DNA of 64,000 nt, from assembly GCA_030248195.1 (NCBI GenBank), contig JASAND010018212.1, positions 1 through 64,000 on the forward strand, in the 5' to 3' direction. Shown in pieces: positions 1-9,399 of the stretch (positions within the stretch are counted from its first letter, which is position 1; each line of letters starts with the position of its first letter). Position numbers and translations under genes: made by a program. The notes below the pieces were generated by a model that had not been told where the DNA came from, searched no databases, and saw nothing but the letters and a program-made list of their open reading frames with translations. This DNA comes from Trissonchulus latispiculum. Lineage: Eukaryota > Nematoda > Enoplea > Enoplida > Ironidae.

Positions 1-1557
1 CTTATTCCAAAAAATCCATGCAAGGGTCATAATGTTTCAAGCTCTTTCACAGCACGAGACATGCCATCATTGATATCATTATATCCTAAAGTGAAGTGGC
101 TTCATAACTCTTGTCTAACTGATCACACCCTAATGAACATACGGTCAAATTTAAACCAGTCAAAACCTGAGACCTTGAACAAGAAAAATTATGGTCTTGG
201 CATTTTCTGCCCAGACTATCTGCCTGCTTCGAAATACCATAGGGCTTATCGAAATTATTCGAAGAAAACCGGCTCAAACAAGTGGATTTACGTTAGTGGA
301 GGTATGACCAGTTTTGGGGGTCAAAAAACGCACATTTTTCCAAAAATTTCGACCACAAGAAGCAAAATTCGAGGTATAAGAACGCGAAATTCTGCTCCAG
401 CGCATCGCGCGTGGCCTAAAACTACGACTCTGAGGGCCAAATGACACTATGGCTATATTCAAAAACGTTTTGACCTGTGGAAAATCTTGGAGAAACAAAT
501 CTAGGAAACGAATATCGGCTATAGTAGCAGTTCATAGGGCTACCTAGTCATCAACTTTGTTTGGTTCTGCCACCACGGAAAAATTTTTCGCCCACAAAAT
601 CTGGACACACAGTTTCGAAAACGACCATTTTTCGTTGGATTTTTTGATCTAGAAAAAAGAAGCCTGAGGGTTAGGACAAAAAGAATTTTTTTTTCTGGTA
701 TAGTTTGTGCGCCACAACCAGGAATAACATTGAATTCGTTTCTGTAAGTAGAACTTCAATTTCGATTAGAAAAAGTTCGAAATTTGGGGCATGCAGAAGA
801 GATAAAATCGTCATTATATTGAATTCCGCTATTGAAACGTCTCAAATTACCTGAATTTGTGTTTGGAAAACAGAAAAACCCACATGAAAAACATCTGACG
901 GGTGGGGGTACGTATATACTAAGCAAACTTGGCGGAGAAAAACAATTTCTGGAACTACGCACGTATGTCGGCGAAATAGAAAAATTAGATGAATAATTCG
1001 TAGTTCTCGGTGAAAACGCAAAATTATCATAGCGTGAACTTGTCGAAATATTGCGCGGATGGGCATGAAAAGAAAATCGGGATCGAAGATTATACGTACG
1101 TATGGGACACGTAGCCATTAAATGGCTAACTTCGTGACAGAAAAAACACGAACGAAACTGACTCATGGGAAACTTTTTTGCCCACAAAGGACTAGATCTG
1201 CGCATTGCAAAATTTCAAGTGGCATATTATTGAGAAAAACACAAGCTCTTCCAAAAAATAGTTCGAAAACAACAACATTTTAAAGGGGGGGTAATTGGGT
1301 AAGGGGGGCGCGCCTACAAAAAACTGAAACTGTTCACAGTTATGTACGTATGTTCAAAACGCTACAAACCGCGATGCATTTTGCGCTACAAAACGGATTC
1401 AAAACAACAAATAGTACGTACACCAACGCAAAGCTGGCAAAAATACTGCGTTTCAGAAGAAAAAATTCTAAATTGCGCCCAAAATAGCGAAGCTTGCTCA
1501 AACACAGAAAAAAGTGAAAATTGTCTACGAAACAACTGGGAAGAGGCACTTACTTTC
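1..1557. other. No recognisable gene
   Basis: No reading frame in this stretch resembles a known family, and the frames are short and biased. The palindrome TACGTA and its longer forms recur here (near 905, 1095, 1343 and 1412) and continue into the Gypsy element to the right. The left edge of that element is not marked by an LTR. Recognisable reverse transcriptase sequence begins only near 1558, so the element is truncated at its 5' side, or its 5' part has diverged beyond recognition. Confidence 0.5.
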
Positions 1558-1755
1558 CCAAAATGGGCAGTGGTTCGTCAATTTCCCGTCCCTCAATCAG
1601 TTAAGGATGTTCAAAGTTTTCTGGGTCTGGCGGGTTACTACCGAAGATTTGTTCCAAATTTTTCGAAAATTGCGAATCCATTGACTCGTCTTTTGAAAAA
1701 AAAGATGTTGAATTTGCTTGGGATTCTGCTTGTCAAGTTGCTTTTGAAACTTTGA
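1342..1755 (+). pseudogene. Gypsy pol, C-terminal end of reverse transcriptase (truncated)
   Basis: The last third of this 137-residue frame matches the RT connection region of Ty3/Gypsy pol, with the hallmark stretch FLGLAGYYRRFVPNFSKIA. The upstream residues (1342 to about 1557) have no RT character, so fingers and palm, including the catalytic YxDD region, are absent. A run of eight A bases near 1698-1705 shifts the frame; the RNase H region continues in the +1752 frame. The break is at a homopolymer, so either a genuine indel or a sequencing slip could explain it. This fragment cannot encode an active polymerase. Confidence 0.8.
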
Positions 1756-3611
1756 AAGAAAAATTGGTTACCGCTCCGGTTCTAATTTACCCTGATTTCA
1801 CGAAACCGTTCACTTTAGTTACTGATGCTAGTTACCAAGGTATAGCTGTCATTCTCCAACAGCAGGATAATTTGGAAAAGTTCCATCCCGTTGCGTACGC
1901 GGCCACGGCCCTCCATACTTCCGAAAAGAACTATGCGGTCACTGAATTGGAGGCCCTTGCAATTTTCTTTGGAATCTCTTATTTTCAACACTATTTGATT
2001 TTACACAAGTTTGATGTGATCACGGACCATCAAGCCCTCGAATATATTTTGGGGGATCACGCAAAGCCGAAGTCGGCTGAGGGTAGAGTTGCCCGCTGGC
2101 GTGCCTTTATCGAGCAATTTCGTTTTCGTGTTATTCAAAAACCTGGTTCAGTAAATGGGGCAGCCGATGCATTGTCACGGAATCCACCCGCCATTGCTGG
2201 GGTTCTTGCCGAGTATCCGAAAATTCCTGAATTTTTATTTGCTGTGTTGGACGATGTGTTTGATACCGAGTGTCCTGATGATGGTCCACACCTCCCTCCT
2301 CAGCTCGTTGCCGCTCAGGAAATTTGGGCTGAGGCTCTACGTACTGATCCTTTTACATCTGCTATGATTGAGTTTCTTGAGAATGATAAATTGCCAAAGG
2401 ATTTGCAATTGGCTTCGTACGTACGGGGATCAGCTTCAAAATTTGTGTTTGAGAATGGCATGCTATACCGTATACAAACGGATAAAAAAGGACATCCTAT
2501 CCCAGATACTATTAAATTGATTGTTGTTCCTCAAGAATGTCGACAATATGAGCTTAAAGAATGTCATAATGATTTTTTGGGAGGTTGCCATGTGGGAAAA
2601 ATGAAAATGCTGGGAATTGTCGCCGCCAGATATTTTTGGGAGACCTTGTCCCGGGACGTTTCTCGTTTTGTGGAATACTGTCAGGTATGTGCGGCTTGCA
2701 ACCCTGGACCACGTAAGCCTCAGGCTTACTTAAAATTCTTTACTCCAGAGGAAGCACCGTTTGAGCGCATTAGCATGGATGTCATGCATGCGCCCCCCAC
2801 ATCAGTAGGTCATTGTAGAGTTTTGGTTATTGTTGATTTTTTCACTAGATGGGGGTGGGCTTTTGCAATGGCAAATGAAAAAACAGACACTATTGCGAAA
2901 TTGTTGGCCGAACAAGTTATTGCTGTCCATGGGGCCCCGCGTGAAGTTTTGACAGATAGGGGTACGCCTTTTTGCTCAGCTTTAATGGAAGATCTTTGTA
3001 AATTGATGGGTACACGAAAGGTACGTACGACCGCTTACCATCCACAATCAAATGGGGCGTGTGAACGTTTGAATGGGACCTTGAAGGGCATGCTGCGAAA
3101 ATGCATGTTGGCTTTTGCTCGAGAGTGGGATGTCATCCTCCCTTGGGTGCTGTTTGTCTATCGAGCAGCCCCACATGCTTCCACTGGAGAGTCTCCATAC
3201 TTTCTCCTTCATGGTCGGGACCCTCGTCTTTTTTCTGAAAATTTTTTGAAGTTGCCAGAACCAGGCACGAAACCTTTCAACCCTTCGTACGTGCGTGATT
3301 TAATTACTCGTTTGCGATATTCACGGAAGTTATTGAAAGAACATATGGAAGCTATTCTAAAAAAGCGTAAGAACGATAATGATGCTAAGGTTAAACCGGT
3401 CGACTATACCGAAGGTATGTTAGTATGGAAGGACATTTCTAAGGCGAATATTCCAAAGGGTGCAAGCCGCAAATACCTGCCAGTGTTCGAAGGCCCTTTT
3501 CGGGTCGTAAAAATTTTGGCTCCCCCGAATGTCCAAATTCAGTCCACTACCAAAGTCGATCCGCCAGTTGAAACTATTCATGTAAATCGTCTCAAGCCCT
3601 TTCTCCAGTAA
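1752..3611 (+). CDS. pol: Gypsy pol fragment: RNase H and integrase
   Basis: This 619-residue frame starts inside pol, so its first Met is not a natural start. Residues about 1-150 are the RT-linked RNase H, with TDASYQG and the ITDHQAL and GSVNGAADALSR motifs. Residues about 265-320 form the integrase zinc-binding H2C2 module ending CQVCAAC. Residues about 330-490 are the DDE core, with Asp in SMDVMH, Asp in LTDRG and Glu in HPQSNGACERLNG. The last 80 residues resemble the GPY/F module (FEGPFRVVKI) and end NRLKPFLQ. This part is uninterrupted and looks recently active, unlike the 5' side. In the family, integrase inserts the cDNA copy into chromosomal DNA in the nucleus. There is no sign of a chromodomain. 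Confidence 0.92.
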   Translation: MKEKLVTAPVLIYPDFTKPFTLVTDASYQGIAVILQQQDNLEKFHPVAYAATALHTSEKNYAVTELEALAIFFGISYFQHYLILHKFDVITDHQALEYILGDHAKPKSAEGRVARWRAFIEQFRFRVIQKPGSVNGAADALSRNPPAIAGVLAEYPKIPEFLFAVLDDVFDTECPDDGPHLPPQLVAAQEIWAEALRTDPFTSAMIEFLENDKLPKDLQLASYVRGSASKFVFENGMLYRIQTDKKGHPIPDTIKLIVVPQECRQYELKECHNDFLGGCHVGKMKMLGIVAARYFWETLSRDVSRFVEYCQVCAACNPGPRKPQAYLKFFTPEEAPFERISMDVMHAPPTSVGHCRVLVIVDFFTRWGWAFAMANEKTDTIAKLLAEQVIAVHGAPREVLTDRGTPFCSALMEDLCKLMGTRKVRTTAYHPQSNGACERLNGTLKGMLRKCMLAFAREWDVILPWVLFVYRAAPHASTGESPYFLLHGRDPRLFSENFLKLPEPGTKPFNPSYVRDLITRLRYSRKLLKEHMEAILKKRKNDNDAKVKPVDYTEGMLVWKDISKANIPKGASRKYLPVFEGPFRVVKILAPPNVQIQSTTKVDPPVETIHVNRLKPFLQ

Positions 3612-4371
3612 TTTTATTTTGTATATTTTGTCTATTGTTGTATGATTCTTTTTGTGTGCCCCACCTATGTATTTGTACAAATTTTCGCGTATACGTATAT
3701 TGTTTCAGGTTTGGATCTTTTCTAATTTTTCTTGTTTTAGCATCTAATCTTTGTTTTATTTCTACTATTTTTAGGCGAATTGTGAACTATATGTTTGTCT
3801 GTGTATATCAAAGCGATTGTCTGATCTATATTGTGGTGACTTTGTTAGGTAAAAAGTTTTAGAAATTACTTTCCTTGCTATTTTTCAAAATTCCTGTTTG
3901 ATTATTCGTCTTATTTGGTTTGTAAATTGCTTTCGGATTGAAAATCTTTTCATATTTTTTTCCTCGAATCTCTTATGTATACTGACTTTAGATTAAATTT
4001 GGTTTAATTCTTTGAGTACGTATATACGTACGCAACCTTTTGGGGTTTTTCTTTTTATGAATAAATTCCTGTTCCTAAAGTTTTGGATGCCTCTTTCTAT
4101 CCTGTTATTTTTACCTTTACACAAATGATATATACGTATGTACTCTCACTTTTCATGTGTGCACTAATTTTCTTTTCTTGTTTAGGATTCTCGTTGTGGG
4201 TTGGCTATCCTTGGTTCTTGTATCCGATTTTGTTCTTGTCCTCAGTCTGGGTAGCCTCTCCGGTGTTTCCCTGAGCCGATCAGGTGGTAGTTTTTTTGGT
4301 ATATATTTTGTTTTGTGTAAGTAGGCTGTAGTTGCCTTTGGTCAGCCGAATTTTGTAAATTTGGTCTGAAA
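3612..4371 (+). other. T-rich spacer with ACGTATATACGT hairpin and AATAAA
   Basis: This non-coding spacer lies between the integrase stop and the next ORF. It is T-rich on the plus strand and contains a short palindrome (GTACGTATATACGTAC, near 4017) followed about 40 bases later by AATAAA at about 4061. Several pyrimidine tracts end in CAG or TAG and look like splice acceptors, for example near 3707 and 4183. The spacer after the NADAR ORF (9400-9830) has the same order of parts: TTTTTGTG(TG)CCCC soon after the stop, a TACGTATATA palindrome and AATAAA. It may hold a poly(A) signal for pol and a splice acceptor or promoter for the downstream ORFs; this is inference. Confidence 0.4.
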
Positions 4372-4773
4372 ATGCCTCGCAAACACAAAACTCCAGAAAA
4401 AGGCTCTAAATCAGGCTCAGAATCTTCTGCTCCTTCTTTGAGCAAAATTCTTCAGGAAAAGGGGGCATCCACCAATTGGAAAGCCTTAGCGTCTCGAGAA
4501 CCTTCTACTAGTTCGGATACGGGACCTCGGCGTTCGAAGCGTCAGCGGTCACAAAATTTGGAAACTTCAGCGTCTGAGTCAGGCGATCAAGAATCTGAAT
4601 ACCAGCCGTCGGAAACTTCAGAACACAGCGTAGTACCTCCTGTGACGTCTAAACCGTCGACTTCGTCTCAGTCTTCGGCTAAATCTGACCCGGAAAAGAA
4701 TACTCTTACTCTCTCTCCCTTGACTTATGAGCAGCTAGATTCACATTTTCAGCAGTTCCCCCCCTACTATTGA
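4372..4773 (+). CDS. N-terminal, Ser/Lys-rich part of the exonuclease-like ORF
   Basis: This 133-residue frame begins ATGCCTCGC and is rich in Ser, Lys, Glu and Pro, with a basic patch (PRRSKRQR) that could act as a nuclear localisation signal. It has no folded-domain character. It ends six codons after a run of seven C bases (4758-4764). The frame one base further on is open from this point and leads directly into the exonuclease-like ORF, whose listed start at 4838 is a GTG inside that open frame. The two frames are therefore best read as one gene broken by a one-base length change in the C run. A programmed frameshift is possible, but a homopolymer indel is simpler. Confidence 0.65.
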   Translation: MPRKHKTPEKGSKSGSESSAPSLSKILQEKGASTNWKALASREPSTSSDTGPRRSKRQRSQNLETSASESGDQESEYQPSETSEHSVVPPVTSKPSTSSQSSAKSDPEKNTLTLSPLTYEQLDSHFQQFPPYY

Positions 4774-6142
4774 TTTTGTTTCTGTTGCTGACCAGAGGTG
4801 GCGTACAGATTACTTAAATTCTATTGTCAATTTTACTGTGACTGATGAACAGCTGCGGCAGCCTACTGTTGTCGTGACCGAAATTGCTCAGCATTTTGCT
4901 GAAGTAAAAGAGCTTTACCATCTGGCAAAGCAGGCCGGCTTTCTTGCAGTGGATGTTGAGGGTCTTCAGTTGAAAGAGTGGTTGGGGATACAGCAGTCAA
5001 AACCTGCTGTTATGCTACAGTTTGCAGTCCCCCGGGATATTCAAAAGTTTCGTGACGAATTAGATCCTCTCAATATGAATACAAATTCTGTCGATGATTC
5101 TAACATCAAAATTGTAGTGGTCATGCTACATGTGATTTATTTGCAAGTCCCGTCTTGGAGTCTTTTACGTTATGCCCTGCAACCTATTTTCTACAATACA
5201 GATTTTCCGGTTTTGGCTATTAATGCCTTGTGTGATTGTCGTCGAATTTTGGGAAATTTGCGCATTGACGCACGAAATTCTTTAGTTGATTTCAATCATT
5301 TTTATCGATTTTTGTGGGATCGTGTAAATGAGGTGGGCTTTCCGGAATATGACCCTGAACATCCACGCCGGTCCCCTCATTTATGGTTTGATGATCAGGA
5401 TAACCCAATTATGCCACCGAATCGCGCACGCGACGAAATTTCCCTGGGGTGGATTCAGTGGAACATCTTGAAATATCCACAGTCTCAGTGCATATCAAAA
5501 TCTACGCATGGGCTGATGTCTTTTTTGACTCCACACGAAATTTTATATGGAATTCGAGATGTTTTGGATTTACTTTTGGGGATTCAGCAACTTTTACATC
5601 TGTGTCCAACTTTTTCGTCAGACGATTTTTTATTGCTGAATCAATTCAAAACTGTTGCTCAAGTTGGTCAAGCTCCTACTTTTCGAAACTATGAAACTGC
5701 TGTTTTGCCGGTTGTTGTTGAAGATCGCCCACTTCGGGCTCAAACCGCTTTGAAAATTGGGCATATCCCACGTTCGCCTTTTAAGAAATTGGCTCCAGGA
5801 GAGAAGAAGAAGAAGAGGGCTGAGCAAAAGGTGGTTGATATCAAAATTTTATCGAAAAAACCGCCTCGACATTTGTTGCCTCCTTTACATATTTTGAAAG
5901 ACGAACTTTTTGTGGGTGCTCCGCAGCGTCCAAATCCTCCAAAGCGTGCGGGAGCCTTTTTAATGGGGTTAGCGGAGGAAAGTTCCCAAAAAGCTCCGAA
6001 AAAGTCACAAGCGCAGAAAGATCGTGAGCAGCGCAAGTTGGATGAGCGGTCTGCCGCCCAACACGAAGTGCCGGAAGGTTTGCCTTCCCAAGATATGGAT
6101 CTGTCGTCGAATACTTCTGCAGATGAAAACGATCCATTGTAA
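4774..6142 (+). CDS. DEDDy 3'-5' exonuclease-like protein of the LTR element
   Basis: The open frame continues from the C7 run. From the GTG at 4838 it covers 434 residues. Motif I is FLAVDVEG (Asp39, Glu41), motif II is the CDCRRILGNLRIDARNSLVD segment (Asp133; Asp151), and motif III is YGIRDVLDLL (Tyr237-x3-Asp241). This is the order and spacing of RNase D/EXD-type DEDDy exonucleases, which remove nucleotides from RNA or DNA 3' ends using two metal ions. The C-terminal third (residues about 300-430) is Lys- and Pro-rich and probably disordered, ending shortly before the NADAR ORF. Family assignment rests on motifs read by eye; the EXD1/Egalitarian-like branch seems closest. Nothing upstream or downstream shows how it would be translated from a common transcript. 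Two decayed relatives lie at 58.3-62.3 kb. Confidence 0.6.
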
Positions 6143-6237
6143 AACAGTCTCTCCCTTCTGAGGGTTCACTCCCTCGGACCCCGAGCCAGGGAGGGGTTTT
6201 TGTCCCTACCCCGCAGGCTTCCCCTCAGCGTTCTCCT

Positions 6238-9200
6238 TTGAAAGAAAGTGCGAATCAGGCTGCGTATCTTATTCAAATTCCTCCGGGTCAACAGACCTTG
6301 TCGGACTCTCGGCTCCTTGTAGGCCCCTTGGCCGAGGAGTCAGGCTTGGCTCATGCGTCGCAGTCCGGCGAACCTGAGGTCGGGGGTCAGTCCGGTTTAG
6401 AACAGGATCAGCCTCCGCCCTCAGAGGAACCGTCTGTTACGGCTTCGGTCGAGGGTGGCGCTTGCAGGACGTCGACTCCGGCTCCTGGGTCTGAGTTCTT
6501 CGGTTCGAACCCGGATGACACGCCTACTATGCCATCTTTGCCGCAAATTAATTTGATTTCTTCATCTCCTGTGGCGTGGGCCCCGGCTTCGGCCGAGGAG
6601 CCTCAGGGAGGGGCTGCTTCAGATGTTCCCTCGACTTCGCATTCGGTGCAACCCACTATTTCTGCTGATGAAGCGGCCGCCTTTTTATTTCCGGACGCGC
6701 CGTCTCCTGAAACTGGTGCAAATTTGGCTCCGGTTTTTCATTCGAATACGTATTCACAGGTGCAAATTCAGCCGACAAGTCAACCTGAATTGTCACAGAT
6801 GACTTTTTCTTTTCGAAATTCTCAGGGACAACAGCAAAATGCATCGGCAGTGGTGCAGACGTCTTTATTGGTCCCTGCTCCCGAGGTTTTGAATAAAATT
6901 GTTCAGGATACTTTGGATTCTTTGCAAATTCCTCCCCTCCCCCAGGTTACAGCCCCTCCTGCTTTGATGGGTTTCGGGCCTCCTACATTTAGAGGCGCTT
7001 TTCAATTTTTGCGAGATCAGCCGCGCCAGATGTTTCAGCCACGTATGACGGCTCCTTTGCGCATGCGAGTTCCTTCTGGTGCGTCGCGTTCAGCTCCCTC
7101 TTCCCCTCCTCCGCGTGCTCCAGTCCCCCTTTGGTCTGATCAAAACCAACCGACTTGGAGAGCAGAACAAGCGCGAGATCCGGTCTTTTCACATTCAGCT
7201 CTAAATTTTCGAACGCCCGGGTTGGGATCTCTTCCGGTGGCGGCACGCGCGTGCTTTCCTGATGCGTTTTGGCAACGTATGCCACCAGTTTCTCAAATTT
7301 CGCAACTTGCGGTGCTCACATATTTTGGTTTTGACGAAGATTCTATTGCTAGTTGGATTGGGCACCCAAAACCCTGGGACGCCATCGAAGTTGCTTATGC
7401 TTTGTTTTCAAACGGTGATTTGCCCATTCATCAAATTTTTCAGATTTTCTTCCCAGAAAATTTTCCGTTGGGGGAACTTCGTCCTCCGGTGGCTGCTACT
7501 CCCTCCAAGGGTTTGGGTCTGTCTCCGGATCCTTTGTTTGCGACTTCGCCGGTTTTTTCACGGCCTTCTCGTTCTTCTTCAGTTCCGGCCTCTCGCGCTG
7601 CGGTGCGGGTTAGCTCGGACGAGGCGCCGTCCACATCTGGACAGCCTGGGCCATCAGCTGCTGCGGTGGCTCGGGAGCCTCTGCAACTTGTTTCGACTGA
7701 GGTACAAACTATGTCTCATAGGTCTTTTCCTGAACATCCTCCCCCTCCGTTGCCGTCTTTGCACTTGGACATTCCGTTACAGCAGTTGACTTTGAATGAT
7801 CCTGTCCCTGTGCCCAATAATGTTCAAATTTCTTATCCTGAGGGCCATTTTCTAAATTTTGGCAGTTTGGTCGCAGAGTCGCCGGGTGAACCCGTCCCGT
7901 GGGACCAGTTCACTACAGATCGTTTGCTGGTTCACAATTACAAGGCAGCATATCTGACTGAAAAGCCCAATCCTCGCTTCAACGCGGCACCTCCGCCGCA
8001 TGAGCGTAGTCGCGCGGGTTTTTGTCTAGGTTCTGATGTTATGTGCATGAAACGAGTGCCGACGCGACTTGACCTCAAAGGGGATGACCATATGCTCACC
8101 CAGCCGTTTACGGGCCCTCAGGATACTGATGCAAATTTTCATGAGGCTATTTGGCGGTCTATTATGACAAATCCACGGGCAGTTCCGTTTAAGGTCCATT
8201 CTGATGTTGAGTGGCAAGTGGCCTACCTACCTGATTTTTCGGCTCAATCTGGCCCTTTTGCCTTGAATCCATTTTTTACGCATTCCTACAAATTTTGGGA
8301 AACTCATTTTCGAACCTTACCTGAACCACCTTTTGCTCTCACAGAATCGGTCATGAACCGGTGGTTTGATTTTATTCGTGAGCTATATCCGGCGGTTCAG
8401 CCAAAGATTTGGTGCGAAGAAGTTTTGCAAATTGAGCCTCCTGGACATCGTGTCCATACAGAAACTTTTGATTATTGGAAATTGTGTGTTCATTTTCCTG
8501 AATTTCGTCATGAAGGACAAATTGTTTTTGAATCATGCATGTTGGTCGGATTTGGGCCTTTTAAGGTCACGGCGCTAGCGGATGTGGTTGCCAAGATTTT
8601 TCCATTCATACATATTTATCCATCTATGTTTCGTTTTCAGCAGGCGTCGGCTCTCATTCAGCTTTGGAAACAGCGCTCGGTAAATTTAGCCGCTGAAGTT
8701 GATCGCATTGTTGAAGAAGCCAAAGGGCATGTTTTGTTGCTTCCTGAAAATTTGAATTTTTACGAGCCAGTTACGCTTTTTCAAGGTGCAGAAGACCCGC
8801 TTTCTAACATGTACCGTGTCGAGCCTGAGAATGTGCCAGGCGCTGACGGGTGGGTTCATCTTTAGGGCTGCTATTTTCGTACATCTGAGCAAGCGTATCA
8901 ATTTCGAAAGCTTTTCTATCGGGCATGTCTTCATGCTCCTGCTGAGTACTGCGCGAAACTTTTGAATCCTTTTTATTGTAAGTATGCGGCAGAACATATT
9001 TTGCATTGGTTACCACCAAATTCAGTTTTTCGCCGTCTGTGGCAAGGTGAAGGTATGCATGTGAAAGCCTATGTCATGCTTGAAGTTCTGCGCGCAAAGG
9101 CTAAATCTTGTCCTTTGTTTCGAAAATTTTTATTTGACTCTGGCACCCGCATCCTGGCTGAGGCTACTCAGGACACCTATTGGGGTGTTGGGGCCACGCG

Positions 9201-9399
9201 CCGTGACCTGCAGCGCATGCCACGTGCCCAATTCCGAAATCATGTCTTTTCAGTGACTTCTCGTGGTCAAAATTGGTTAGGTCGCTTGTTAATGTTGATT
9301 CGGGCAGAACTGTTCCCAGGTTTGCCTCGCCAATTAGTGCAGGCTTGGGATGACCATCAGCGGGCCATGCGGGAGGCGGTCCAACGTGCTCTCCATTAA
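6238..9399 (+). CDS. Large low-complexity protein with C-terminal NADAR domain, one in-frame TAG
   Basis: A single frame runs from about 6238 to 9399 (1053 codons) and is interrupted only by TAG at 8863-8865. The first 550 or so residues are rich in Pro, Ser, Gln and Ala and likely disordered. Residues about 560-830 form a conserved region that is also present in the second copy at 44.7-47.2 kb. From about residue 845 a NADAR domain begins (FQGAEDPLSNMY), is cut by the TAG, and continues with TSEQAYQFRKL, ILAEATQDTYWGVG and NWLGRLLMLIR to the stop at 9399. NADAR proteins such as bacterial YbiA act on ADP-ribose-type N-glycosides; the true substrate here is unknown. The listed start at 6238 codes Leu, not Met, and the frame is open upstream, so the real start is unclear. 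The TAG may be a fixed mutation or a readthrough site. Confidence 0.75.

Noticed and set aside
1342..1557. First 72 codons of the pol-containing frame as a gag or protease part
   Set aside because: No zinc knuckle, DTG/DSG or capsid features; probably flanking DNA in open frame.
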